From NCBI RefSeq assembly GCF_002287065.1, contig NZ_NSJZ01000013.1:23504-87503 (forward strand): a stretch of DNA of 64,000 nucleotides, written 5' to 3'. Source of the DNA: Paracoccus salipaludis (GTDB lineage: Bacteria; Pseudomonadota; Alphaproteobacteria; Rhodobacterales; Rhodobacteraceae). Position 1 is the stretch's first letter. The number at the start of each line of letters is the position of its first letter. Positions 1 to 7,923 of the stretch are shown piece by piece. Below the pieces are notes generated by a model. That model was not told where the DNA came from. It worked only from the letters and a program-made list of their open reading frames with translations, and made no database searches. A program made the translations under genes and the position numbers.

Positions 1-415
1 CGGTAAGGCGCCGCGTCAGCGGGATGCCCGCCGCCGCAGCCGCCGCCGCAGGCGCCGTGACGCCGGGGATGACCTCGTAACCGATCCCGGCAGCGTCGAG
101 GGCGGCGATCTCTTCTTCAAGGCGGCCGAACATGCCCGCGTCGCCGGATTTGAGCCGCACCACCCGGGCGCCGGTTTTCGCATGGTCCACCAGCAGGCGG
201 TTGATGTCGTCCTGCCGGGCCGAGGCACGGCCCGCGCGCTTGCCGACCGGGATCAGTTCCGCGTCGCCCGAGGCGAGATCGAGGATCGGACCCGAGGACA
301 GGTCGTCGTAAAGCACGACCCCGGCCGCCTGCAGGCGCGTCACGGCCCTGACCGTCAGCAGCTCGGGGTCGCCCGGGCCGGATGACACGAAGCTGACGAA
401 GCCCGCATCCCTCAT
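1..415 (-). CDS. cobA: Uroporphyrinogen-III C-methyltransferase, N-terminal part (window edge)
   Basis: This SAM-dependent enzyme makes precorrin-2 from uroporphyrinogen III, the branch point to cobalamin. The visible 138 residues begin [20 protein letters not shown], with the GxGPGDPxLLT SAM-site signature of the tetrapyrrole methylase family. They continue with VVLYDDLSSG, the RxKSGD motif (RLKSGDAGMFGR) and VIPGVTAA. The rest lies beyond base 1. The start codon at 415 overlaps the cobB stop as ATGA, so it is translationally coupled as the last visible member of the minus-strand cob operon. The A/G-rich stretch GVTAAAAAAAAAGIPLT is part of the family motif, expanded in alanines. The assignment is firm; only the C-terminus is unseen. 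Confidence 0.93.
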   Translation of the reverse strand, partial: MRDAGFVSFVSSGPGDPELLTVRAVTRLQAAGVVLYDDLSSGPILDLASGDAELIPVGKRAGRASARQDDINRLLVDHAKTGARVVRLKSGDAGMFGRLEEEIAALDAAGIGYEVIPGVTAPAAAAAAAGIPLTRRLT

Positions 416-1719
416 GGCGCCTCCGCAATCAGGTGAAAGAAGGTGCCGGTGACATTTCCCCGCCGCGATCCGGTTTCCGGGACGGCCTTGCCTTCGGCAT
501 CGACGACCTCGGCCAAGGAGGTGTCCGGCTGCGAAAGGATCGTGGAATAATGGAACTCGTGGCCCAGCAGGTCCTGACCGCTTCCATGGCCCGGCATGGG
601 GGAAAGCAGCCGCGCGCGCCGGTATCCCAGGTGCATCCGGCGACTTGCGTAGCTTGTTTCCAGTCCCAGCAGCCCGGCCATGCGATGAACCTGCCCCCCT
701 GCATCCGTCAGGCTTTGCCCCAGCACCATGTATCCGCCGCATTCGCCATGGACCGGCCTGTTCTCGGCAAACCGTCTCACGCCTGCAAGGAAGTTCTGCG
801 CTGCGGCCAGCCGTCCTGCGTGAAGTTCCGGATATCCCCCGGGAAGCCAGCAGCAATCTGCCTCCGGCGGCGGTTCGTCAGCCAGCGGCGAGAAGGGCAG
901 GATCTCCGCCCCCGCCGCCCGCCAGCCGGCGAGAAGATGCGGATAGGTGAACGAGAACGCCGTGTCCCGTGCCAGCGCGATCCGCTGCGCCGGAGGACGG
1001 CCGCGCCGGGACGGCCCCAGGGGCATGCCGCCGGCGGCCAGCGCCCGCAATCCCGCCAGATCGACATGGGCACGCAGGAAAGCGGCATATGACGCGATGG
1101 CCGCCTGCAGGTCGGGATGCTCGACCGCCTGCACGAGGCCCAGGTGACGCTCGGGCAAGGTCAGGTCGCCGCGTCTCGGCAAGGCGCCGAAGACGGGGAC
1201 GCCCGCGCCGTCCAGCGCAAGGCGGCACAGCCGCTCGTGCCGGGGCGAGGCGACGCGGTTCAGGATGACGCCCGCGACCCGCACATCCGGGCGGAAGTGC
1301 CTCAGCCCCAGCGCCAGCGCTGCCACGGTCTGCGCCTGGCCCGAGACATCCATCACCACCACGACAGGCCAGCCCGTGATCGCCGCGATGTCGGCGCTTG
1401 AACCGTTGCCAAAGGCCCCGGCCGCCGCGACCCCGTCGAACAGCCCCATCGAGCCTTCCGCCACGGCCATCTCGCCCGGCAGGTCAAGCTGGCCGGCCAG
1501 CACCCCCGGCCCCATCGCCCAGCTGTCGAGGTTGCGCGACGCCTCGCCGCAGGCGGCGCGGTGAAAGGCGGGATCGATATAATCCGGTCCGCATTTGTAG
1601 GGACGGACCTTCACGCCGTCCTCGGCAAGGCAGCGCAAGAGCCCCAGCATCACCGTCGTCTTTCCCGCGCCCGAGCGGGGGGCCGAGACGATCAGGCCGG
1701 GGATCGTGGCGCGGGTCAT
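412..1719 (-). CDS. cobB: Cobyrinate / hydrogenobyrinate a,c-diamide synthase
   Basis: A 435-residue glutamine-dependent, ATP-using amidase that amidates the a and c side chains of (hydrogeno)byrinic acid in the cytoplasm. The N-terminal P-loop-like [10 protein letters not shown] (about residues 12-21) belongs to the dethiobiotin-synthetase-like domain. A [12 protein letters not shown] segment binds the corrinoid. The C-terminal class I glutamine amidotransferase domain carries the nucleophile motif [10 protein letters not shown] (about 325-334), and a downstream His lies in EFHYST. The length is normal for CobB/CbiA. It overlaps cobM by 4 bp upstream and cobA by 4 bp downstream. In the aerobic pathway the preferred substrate is hydrogenobyrinate. 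Confidence 0.95.
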   Translation of the reverse strand: MTRATIPGLIVSAPRSGAGKTTVMLGLLRCLAEDGVKVRPYKCGPDYIDPAFHRAACGEASRNLDSWAMGPGVLAGQLDLPGEMAVAEGSMGLFDGVAAAGAFGNGSSADIAAITGWPVVVVMDVSGQAQTVAALALGLRHFRPDVRVAGVILNRVASPRHERLCRLALDGAGVPVFGALPRRGDLTLPERHLGLVQAVEHPDLQAAIASYAAFLRAHVDLAGLRALAAGGMPLGPSRRGRPPAQRIALARDTAFSFTYPHLLAGWRAAGAEILPFSPLADEPPPEADCCWLPGGYPELHAGRLAAAQNFLAGVRRFAENRPVHGECGGYMVLGQSLTDAGGQVHRMAGLLGLETSYASRRMHLGYRRARLLSPMPGHGSGQDLLGHEFHYSTILSQPDTSLAEVVDAEGKAVPETGSRRGNVTGTFFHLIAEAP

Positions 1720-2489
1720 CGAGTCACCGCATCCGCGCGCCCGGCCCGGAACCGGCGGTCATAGTCGGCGGCATAAAGGCGGCTTTCGTCGAAGTCCTCG
1801 GCGGCCAGCGCGCGGCCGACGAGGATCAGGGCCGTCCGTTCCATCGTCTCGCCCACGGCGGCGGCGATGGACGCCAGCGTTCCCCGCACGATGCGCTGGT
1901 CCGGCCAGCTTGCGCGCCAGACCACGGCCACGGGGCAGTCGGTGCCGTAATGCGCGCCAAGCTCGGCCGCGACCTCGCCCAGCCGGTGGATCGACAGATG
2001 GATCGCCAGCGTCGCCCCGGTGGCGGCGAAGGCGGCCAGCGTCTCGCCCGGCGGCATGGGCGAGGCGCGGCCCGAGGTGCGGGTCAGGACAACGCTTTGC
2101 GCGACGCCGGGCAGCGTCAGTTCCGCGCCCAGGGCGGCGGCGCCTGCGGCAAACGAGGGAACCCCCGGCGTGACGTCACAGGGGATGCCCAGCGCCCGCA
2201 GGCGGCGAAGCTGCTCGCCCATGGCGGACCAGACCGACAGGTCCCCGGAGTGGAGCCGCGCCACGTCCAGCCCCTGCCCGTGCGCGGCGGCGATCTCCGC
2301 GATGATCTCGTCAAGGCTCAGCGGCGCGGTGTTGATGATCCGCGCCCCCTCGGGACAGTGCCGCAGCACCTCGACGGGGACCAGCGAGCCCGCATAAAGG
2401 CAGACGGGCGAGGCCGCGATCAGGTCCCGCCCCCGCAGCGTCAGAAGGTCGGGCGCGCCGGGGCCGGCGCCGATGAAATGGACGGTCAT
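1716..2489 (-). CDS. cobM: Precorrin-4 C11-methyltransferase
   Basis: A SAM-dependent corrin-ring methylase that converts precorrin-4 to precorrin-5. The 257-residue protein starts [20 protein letters not shown], with the SAM-binding [11 protein letters not shown] signature. CLYAGSLVP, the GDxSxWSAMGEQ motif and [16 protein letters not shown] follow, as is typical of CobM/CbiF. A longer reading frame extends upstream, but the ATG at 2489 gives the family start and the normal ATGA overlap with the cobE stop, so I chose it. It is coupled to cobB by another 4-bp overlap. Confidence 0.95.
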   Translation of the reverse strand: MTVHFIGAGPGAPDLLTLRGRDLIAASPVCLYAGSLVPVEVLRHCPEGARIINTAPLSLDEIIAEIAAAHGQGLDVARLHSGDLSVWSAMGEQLRRLRALGIPCDVTPGVPSFAAGAAALGAELTLPGVAQSVVLTRTSGRASPMPPGETLAAFAATGATLAIHLSIHRLGEVAAELGAHYGTDCPVAVVWRASWPDQRIVRGTLASIAAAVGETMERTALILVGRALAAEDFDESRLYAADYDRRFRAGRADAVTR

Positions 2490-2857
2490 TGTTCGGGACT
2501 TTCCTCGGATCGGGCCAGGGCTAGGGTGACGCAGCCATCGGCCGAGATCACGCGCGGCAGGACCAGCCTTGCGGCGGGACCGGCGGCAACAAGCGCGCAG
2601 GCCTCGGCGATGCTGCCGGTGCCGTGGCGGGCCAGGATGCGGGGGCTGCGGGTGGGGGTGCTCACGCCCCGCAGGGAGGCTTGAGGGATAAGGCGGATGC
2701 GGTAGCCGCGCGCCTGCAGGTCCCGGACCAGCGGGTGAGCCTGCCGGAAGTCGGGGATGGCAAGCGGCAACGCGGCCGTGACGTCGTGGCGCCGGAACAG
2801 CTCGCCCAGGCTGCCAAGGTTCGCCGCCGCGCGAAGACCGAGACCGACGACCCTCAT
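2486..2857 (-). CDS. cobE: CobE / CbiG C-terminal-like cobalamin biosynthesis protein
   Basis: A small 123-residue protein of the CobE/CbiG_C family, starting [20 protein letters not shown]. It has the family core of a GLGLRxxA start, an inner region on substrate side chains and the [12 protein letters not shown] motif. It is thought to act around precorrin-5/6A handling in the aerobic pathway, though its exact role is less settled than that of its neighbours. The start at 2857 overlaps the cobL stop by 4 bp, and its stop overlaps cobM in the same way. No cobF (precorrin-6A synthase) is seen in the window. Confidence 0.85.
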   Translation of the reverse strand: MRVVGLGLRAAANLGSLGELFRRHDVTAALPLAIPDFRQAHPLVRDLQARGYRIRLIPQASLRGVSTPTRSPRILARHGTGSIAEACALVAAGPAARLVLPRVISADGCVTLALARSEESPEQ

Positions 2858-4029
2858 CGCACGGCACTCCATTGCAGGACGGGATAGCTGGCCTTCCAGC
2901 CCCGCTTGCCGCCCAGAGGCGTCACCTGCGACAGCTCGATCCGCAGAAGCGTTCCGCCCCGGTGCGCCTGCGCCTGCGCCAGCAGGCTTTCGGTTTCCAG
3001 CGTCACCCCATGCGCGACGATACGCGTTCCCGCCGGAAGGCAGGCCCACAGCGCGTCAAGCAGCGGGGCGTCCAGCCCGCCGCCCACGAAGACGGCATCC
3101 GGCGCAGGAAGCTCTGGCAGCAGGTCAAGCGCGCGGCCCTGCCGCACGTCAAGCTGCGGCACCCCGAGGGATGCGGCATTCGCCCGCGCCCGCGCGGCGC
3201 GGGCAGCCACGCGCTCGACGCCGATGGCGCGGTTGCGGGGATGCGACAAGAGCCACTCGATCCCGACCGAGCCGCTGCCCGCGCCGAGGTCCCACAGCAG
3301 CTCGCCCGGACGCGGGGCAAGCGCCGAAAGGGCCAGCGCGCGGACGGGGCGCTTGGTGATCTGGCCGTCATGGTCGAAATGGTCGTCCGCAAGGCCCGAG
3401 CAATGCGGCAGTCCCTTGCCGCCCCGGACCTCGATGGCGCAGGCGACGAGGTTTCCGCAGCGGGGCAGATCGTCGGTGGCGGCGTGACGGCGGATACGCT
3501 CTTTCGGGCCGCCCAGATGTTCCATGACGTGCAGCACCGAGGCGCCGAAGCCGAGCAAGGCCAGATAGCCCCCCAGGGCGGCGGGCGCCTCGCCGTCGCG
3601 AAGGGTCACGATCAGCCTTGCGCCCTCGGACAGGTGGCGGCGCAGCTTCTCGACCGGCGCGGCGTGAAGGCCGAGGCACGCCACCTCCTCGAGCCGCCAG
3701 CCGAGGCGCGCGGCGGCAAGGGACGGCAGGGAAACGCCCGGATAGGCGCGCCATTCGCCGCCGGGCAACTGCTGCGCCAGGCTGCCGCCCGCCCCGTGCC
3801 AGAAGGGATCGCCCGAGACCAGCGCCGCCACCGGCCTGCCGCGCAACGCCAGCAGGGGCGCCGGCGAGAAGGGCACCGGCCACGGGAACTTGCCGGGGTG
3901 GTCGACCATCGCCAGATGGCGCGGGCTGCCGAAGACGACCTCGGCCCGTTCCAGCGCATCCCGGCTTGCCTCGGTCAGGTCCTTGAGGCCATTTTCCCCG
4001 ATGCCGATGATCGACAGCCATTCAGACAT
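2854..4029 (-). CDS. cobL: Precorrin-6Y C5,15-methyltransferase (decarboxylating), CbiE-CbiT fusion
   Basis: A bifunctional methylase that methylates C5 and C15 of precorrin-6B and removes the C12 acetate carboxyl. The 391 residues start [15 protein letters not shown]. An N-terminal CbiE-type tetrapyrrole methylase domain spans about 1-200 ([25 protein letters not shown]). A C-terminal CbiT-type Rossmann domain has the SAM motif [16 protein letters not shown] (about 245-260) and [18 protein letters not shown]. Its 5' end overlaps the 5' end of cobK on the other strand by about 23 bp. cobL is therefore the first gene of the downstream minus-strand block cobL-E-M-B-A. Confidence 0.94.
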   Translation of the reverse strand: MSEWLSIIGIGENGLKDLTEASRDALERAEVVFGSPRHLAMVDHPGKFPWPVPFSPAPLLALRGRPVAALVSGDPFWHGAGGSLAQQLPGGEWRAYPGVSLPSLAAARLGWRLEEVACLGLHAAPVEKLRRHLSEGARLIVTLRDGEAPAALGGYLALLGFGASVLHVMEHLGGPKERIRRHAATDDLPRCGNLVACAIEVRGGKGLPHCSGLADDHFDHDGQITKRPVRALALSALAPRPGELLWDLGAGSGSVGIEWLLSHPRNRAIGVERVAARAARARANAASLGVPQLDVRQGRALDLLPELPAPDAVFVGGGLDAPLLDALWACLPAGTRIVAHGVTLETESLLAQAQAHRGGTLLRIELSQVTPLGGKRGWKASYPVLQWSAVR

Positions 4030-4771
4030 CCGGCCGACCCTCATCCTGGGCGGCACGACCGAGGCGAGCCGCCTGGCGCAGGCCATGGCCGATGCGGGCC
4101 GGCCCGCGATCCTGTCCTATGCGGGGCGGGTGGCCAGCCCCCGGGCGCAGCCGGTTGCCGTCCGCAGCGGCGGCTTCGGCGGGGCCGAGGGGCTTGCGGC
4201 CTTCCTGCGGGACAACGGCATCGGGCAGGTCATCGACGCGACCCATCCCTTTGCTGCCCGGATCAGCCGCAATGCCGTGGTGGCCTGCGCCATGGCCGGG
4301 GTGCCGCTTTGCGCCTTCGAGCGGCCGCCCTGGGTGGCGGGACCACAGGACGACTGGACCCATGTTCCCGACCCAGAGGGCGCGGCGTCCGCCCTGGACG
4401 GGCCCGGCAGGCGGGTGTTCCTGGCGATCGGCCGCCAGCATCTCGCGGCTTTCGCGCCCCTCGCGCAGCATCGCTTCCTGACCCGCCTGGTCGATGCGCC
4501 TGCCCCGGATTTCCCGTTGCGGAATGCCGAGGTGGTGGTCGCCCGCGGTCCCTTCCGGCCCGAGGACGACCTTGCGCTGATGCGCGCGCATGGCACGGAG
4601 CTGCTGGTCGCCAAGAACGCCGGCGGAGCCGGGGCCGAGGCGAAGATCCTCGCCGCCCGGACGCTCGGCATCCCGGTCATCATGATCGACCGGCCCGAAC
4701 TGCCGGACCGGCCCGTGCGCGGCACTGTCGCCGGGATCATGGACTGGCTTCATGCGCGCCTCGGCGTGTAA
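4007..4771 (+). CDS. cobK: Precorrin-6A reductase
   Basis: An NADPH-dependent reductase that converts precorrin-6A to precorrin-6B. The 254 residues have the N-terminal nucleotide-binding LILGGTTEASRLAQAM, then DATHPFAARIS, FLAIGRQHL and the C-terminal VAKNAGGAGAEAKILAARTLGIPVIMIDRP. All of these are hallmarks of CobK/CbiJ. I chose the ATG at 4007; ATG 4001 is two codons upstream. It is the only plus-strand gene inside the minus-strand cob series and overlaps both neighbours: about 23 bp with cobL (5'-5') and 22 bp with cobJ (3'-3'). Confidence 0.93.
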   Translation: MIDSHSDIRPTLILGGTTEASRLAQAMADAGRPAILSYAGRVASPRAQPVAVRSGGFGGAEGLAAFLRDNGIGQVIDATHPFAARISRNAVVACAMAGVPLCAFERPPWVAGPQDDWTHVPDPEGAASALDGPGRRVFLAIGRQHLAAFAPLAQHRFLTRLVDAPAPDFPLRNAEVVVARGPFRPEDDLALMRAHGTELLVAKNAGGAGAEAKILAARTLGIPVIMIDRPELPDRPVRGTVAGIMDWLHARLGV

Positions 4772-5484
4772 ACGAAGCGCCCGGCCTGCCGCGTGGCCGA
4801 CGAACCCACGATGACAAGGGTGCGCATGTCGGCCACGTCGGGCCGCGCCGCCCGCAGCGGCACCACGCGGATCTCCTGAGCGGGCGTCGAGACGGCGCGG
4901 GCGAAGATGATCAGGCGCTCGGGCCCGGCCACGGCCTGCAGCAGGCCCAGAACGGACGCGAACTGATGCGGGCGCGATGTCGAGCGCGGGTTGTAGAAGG
5001 CCATGGCGAAATCGGCTTCCAGCGCAAGGCGCACCCGTTTCAGCACCAGGTCGAAGGGCTTGAGGTTGTCCGACAGGTTGATCGCGCAGAAATCATGGCC
5101 CAGCGGCGCACCCGCCGCCGCCGCTGCGGCCAGCATGGCAGTGATGCCGGGCAGGACGCGGATGTCCAGGTCGCGCCAATGGGCCGGACCCTGTTCCACG
5201 GCCTCGAACACCGCCGAGGCCATGGCGAAGACCCCCGGATCGCCCGAGGACACCACGACGACGTGGCTTCCCTTGGCCGCAAGCTCCAGCGCGTGCACGG
5301 CGCGATCAAGCTCGACCCGGTTGTCCGAGGGGTGCAGGCGCAGCCCCTCGCGCGGGGCGATGCGGCCGACATAGGGGATGTAGCCGATGACATCGCTCGC
5401 CCGGTCCAGCGCGGCGGCGACCTCGGGGGTGATCATGGCCTCTGCGCCGGGCCCCAGCCCCGCGATGACAAGCGATCCCGTCAT
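4750..5484 (-). CDS. cobJ: Precorrin-3B C17-methyltransferase
   Basis: A SAM-dependent methylase that performs C17 methylation and ring contraction to precorrin-4. The 244 residues start MTGSLVIAGLGPGAEAMITPEV. They show the CobJ motif GYIPYVGRI, VVVVSSGDPGVFAMA, VLPGITAM, AAAAAGAPLGHDFCAINLSD and FYNPRS. The family length is normal. The start overlaps the cobI stop by 4 bp. The 3' end overlaps cobK convergently by 22 bp. Confidence 0.95.
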   Translation of the reverse strand: MTGSLVIAGLGPGAEAMITPEVAAALDRASDVIGYIPYVGRIAPREGLRLHPSDNRVELDRAVHALELAAKGSHVVVVSSGDPGVFAMASAVFEAVEQGPAHWRDLDIRVLPGITAMLAAAAAAGAPLGHDFCAINLSDNLKPFDLVLKRVRLALEADFAMAFYNPRSTSRPHQFASVLGLLQAVAGPERLIIFARAVSTPAQEIRVVPLRAARPDVADMRTLVIVGSSATRQAGRFVYTPRRA

Positions 5485-6197
5485 GGCCTGCGCCCCTGCC
5501 CGTGCACCAGCACGATCGAGAAGTAGGGCACCGGCCCCTCGACCTCGGACAGCATCCGCACCCGCTCTTCGGCCATGGTGCCGTGCTCGACCAGCCAGGC
5601 CTGGTCCGCCCGTCCGGCGGCCTTCAGGGCGGCGCGCAGGCGCGGCAGGTTGCGGCCGATCTTCATGACCACCAGCGCATCTGTGTCACGGATGCGCCGG
5701 GTCAGGTCCTCCTCGGGCAGGGTCGCGGGCAGCACCGTCAGGATGTCGTCGCCCCAGGTGATCGGCAGGCCGGTCGCCGCCCAGCAGCCCGCCATGCCGG
5801 GGATGCCGGGCACCACCTCGACCCGCTCGCGCGGCAGCCGGGCGTAAAGATGCATGAACGAGCCGTAGAAGAAGGGATCGCCCTCGCAGAGGACCACGAC
5901 GTCCTCCTTCTCGGACAGCCGGGAAAGCTCTGCCGTCCATCGCTCGTAGAAGTCCGCAAGCGCCGCGTTGTAGCGCGGGTCGGACAGGGGAATCTCGGTA
6001 GTCACCGGGTATTCCATCGGGATCTCGGCGGCATCGGGGCGAAGCAGGCCCTCGACGAGCCTGCGCGCCACGCCCCGGGCGCCCGCCTTGCGGAAGAAGG
6101 CCACACGGCGGGCATTCGTCAGATGCCGATGAGCCTTGACGCTCATCAGCTCGGGATCGCCCGGGCCGAGGCCGATGCAGATGATCTTGCCGGACAT
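5481..6197 (-). CDS. cobI: Precorrin-2 C20-methyltransferase
   Basis: A SAM-dependent methylase that converts precorrin-2 to precorrin-3A. The 238 residues start MSGKIICIGLGPGDPELMSV, with the GLGPGDPEL signature. FFRKAGARGVARR, EYPVTTEI, VVLCEGDPFFYGSFMHL and VPGIPGMAGCWAATGLPITWGDD complete the CobI/CbiL pattern. It ends 3 bp upstream of... that is, it starts 4 bases after the cobH stop, and it overlaps the cobJ start by 4 bp, so it sits inside the operon. Confidence 0.95.
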   Translation of the reverse strand: MSGKIICIGLGPGDPELMSVKAHRHLTNARRVAFFRKAGARGVARRLVEGLLRPDAAEIPMEYPVTTEIPLSDPRYNAALADFYERWTAELSRLSEKEDVVVLCEGDPFFYGSFMHLYARLPRERVEVVPGIPGMAGCWAATGLPITWGDDILTVLPATLPEEDLTRRIRDTDALVVMKIGRNLPRLRAALKAAGRADQAWLVEHGTMAEERVRMLSEVEGPVPYFSIVLVHGQGRRP

Positions 6198-6200
6198 CGC

Positions 6201-6830
6201 CTACTCCCGCGCCGAGGCGAGCGCGTTGACCGCGGCCACCGTCATCGCCGAGCCGCCCGGGCGGCCCTCGACCACGCACCAGGGGACCGGGTCGTCCTTC
6301 ATCAGCGCGGCCTTGGATTCCGCCGCGCCGATGAAGCCCACGGGGCAGCCGATGATGGCCGCAGGCCGGGGGAAATCCTGCTCGGCCAGGCGGTTGAGCA
6401 GGTGGAACAGCGCTGTCGGCGCATTGCCGATGGCCACCACCGCGCCCGCCAGATGCGGCCGCCACAACTCGATCGCCGCCGCCGAGCGGGTGTTGCCCAT
6501 CCCTTCCGCAAGGGCGGGCACGCGGGGGTCATGCAGGGTGCAGACGACCTCGTTGCCGGCGGGCAGCCGGGCGCGGGTGATCCCCTCGGACACCATCCGG
6601 GCGTCGCACAGGATCGGCGCGCCGTCCTGCAGCGCCTTGCGGGCCCGCGCCGCGAAGCCGGGCGAGAAGCGGATCGCGGATGCAAGCTCCACCATCCCCG
6701 CGGCGTGGATCATGCGGACGGCGACGACCTCCTCCTCGGGGGTGAAGCGGGCGAGGTCGGCCTCGGCGCGGATGGTGGCAAAGGATGCGCGGTAGATGGC
6801 CGCGCCATCCGTTTCATAGCTGTGCGCCAA
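6201..6830 (-). CDS. cobH: Precorrin-8X methylmutase
   Basis: Catalyses the 1,5-shift of the C11 methyl to C12, giving hydrogenobyrinic acid. The 209 residues contain the catalytic histidine motif VRMIHAAGMVE (His about residue 42). RFSPGFAARARKAL, GAPILCDARMVSEGI, GNTRSAAA and the C-terminal IIGCPVGFIGAAESKAAL with GGSAMTVAAVNAL are also present. The protein is of family length. Its start lies 17 bp inside the end of cobG, so translation is coupled. Confidence 0.95.
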   Translation of the reverse strand: MAHSYETDGAAIYRASFATIRAEADLARFTPEEEVVAVRMIHAAGMVELASAIRFSPGFAARARKALQDGAPILCDARMVSEGITRARLPAGNEVVCTLHDPRVPALAEGMGNTRSAAAIELWRPHLAGAVVAIGNAPTALFHLLNRLAEQDFPRPAAIIGCPVGFIGAAESKAALMKDDPVPWCVVEGRPGGSAMTVAAVNALASARE

Positions 6831-7923
6831 GATGGCCTCTCATCATGTCGGCAATGTCCGTGGTCGTCAGTCCGCGCCGCGAGGGCTCGTCCCCTGCCCG
6901 ACCGTTCCGGATCAGGTCGAAGCGCCCTTCGCGCCCTGTCAGCGTGATCGAGGCCGGGTCGGGATGGGCGCAGCCCTTGGCGCAGCCCGAGACATGCAGG
7001 TGCCGCCCGGCCGGCACATGGGGCGCCAGCTGCCGTGCCAGCGCCCGGGTCGCCACGCTGGCCGAGGAACAACCCGGCGCACCGGTGCAGGCGCTGACGC
7101 GCAGCAACGGGGCCTCGGGGTCCGTCAGCCACAACGCGCTGTGCAGATCGCCCTCGGGCAGGACAGCCCGCCATGGCGTCAGGCGCAGACCGTGGCCGGC
7201 AAGATCCCGCAGCGCCGCCGCCGTCGCCGCCCCGAAGGGCGCGAACAGGAACGGCGCCGCCCGCAACAGGTCTTGCCGAAGCCCCTGCCGGTCGGGTGCG
7301 GCGTCCTCAAGCAGCGGCGGCTTCAGCCCCTCTCCGATCGCCTGCGCCATCCGGCCATGCCCGCTGGCCGCAAACCAGTCCAGCACCTCGGCAAGACGGG
7401 GGATCACCGTTCCGGGGGTGACCCTTTCGCCCCACGCCATCCCGTCGGCGCGCAGCAGCAGGCCGTCGCCTGCACGCTCGATGCGCAGGTCCGCCGAGGC
7501 ATCCTGAAGAGCCGCGCGACTTCCGGTGTCGATGGCGAAGCCGAACTTCGGCGGAAGATCGGGCGCGTCCCGCAGGGCTTCTTCAAGCCCGCGCACCAGA
7601 TCCGTCGTCCCGTCGCCCGCGCGCCAGAAGGGCGTCACCATGAAGTTGCGCCGGGCCTCGCGGCGCGGATTGGCGTCCAGCAGGCCCAGCGCCGCAAGCC
7701 GGCGCTGAACCTCGGGCAGGGCCTCGTTGCCGACGCCCCGCAACTGCAGCGTCGCCCGCGAGCCGAGATCGACCTGACCGTTCCCGAAGATCTCGGCGAT
7801 CTCCGCCAGCCCGACCACCTGCGCCGGATCAAGGCGCGATCCGTGCGGACGGACGCGCAGCAGAAGGCCGTCGCCCGCAGGCATCGGACGCAGGGCCCCG
7901 GGGCACCAGCCCTTGCGGGTCAT
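6814..7923 (-). CDS. cobG: Precorrin-3B synthase (O2-dependent)
   Basis: A monooxygenase with a 4Fe-4S cluster and a non-haem iron that hydroxylates precorrin-3A, the O2-requiring step of the aerobic cobalamin route. The 369 residues show two nitrite/sulfite-reductase ferredoxin-like half-domains; the first has GDGLLLRVRPHG and the second GDGLLLRADG. The C-terminal siroheme/4Fe-4S-type cysteine pair motifs are ACTGAPGCSSAS and GCAKGCAHPD. It uses a classical CobG rather than the CobZ known from Rhodobacter capsulatus. It overlaps the cobN stop-start junction by 4 bp and cobH by 17 bp. Confidence 0.93.
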   Translation of the reverse strand: MTRKGWCPGALRPMPAGDGLLLRVRPHGSRLDPAQVVGLAEIAEIFGNGQVDLGSRATLQLRGVGNEALPEVQRRLAALGLLDANPRREARRNFMVTPFWRAGDGTTDLVRGLEEALRDAPDLPPKFGFAIDTGSRAALQDASADLRIERAGDGLLLRADGMAWGERVTPGTVIPRLAEVLDWFAASGHGRMAQAIGEGLKPPLLEDAAPDRQGLRQDLLRAAPFLFAPFGAATAAALRDLAGHGLRLTPWRAVLPEGDLHSALWLTDPEAPLLRVSACTGAPGCSSASVATRALARQLAPHVPAGRHLHVSGCAKGCAHPDPASITLTGREGRFDLIRNGRAGDEPSRRGLTTTDIADMMRGHLGAQL

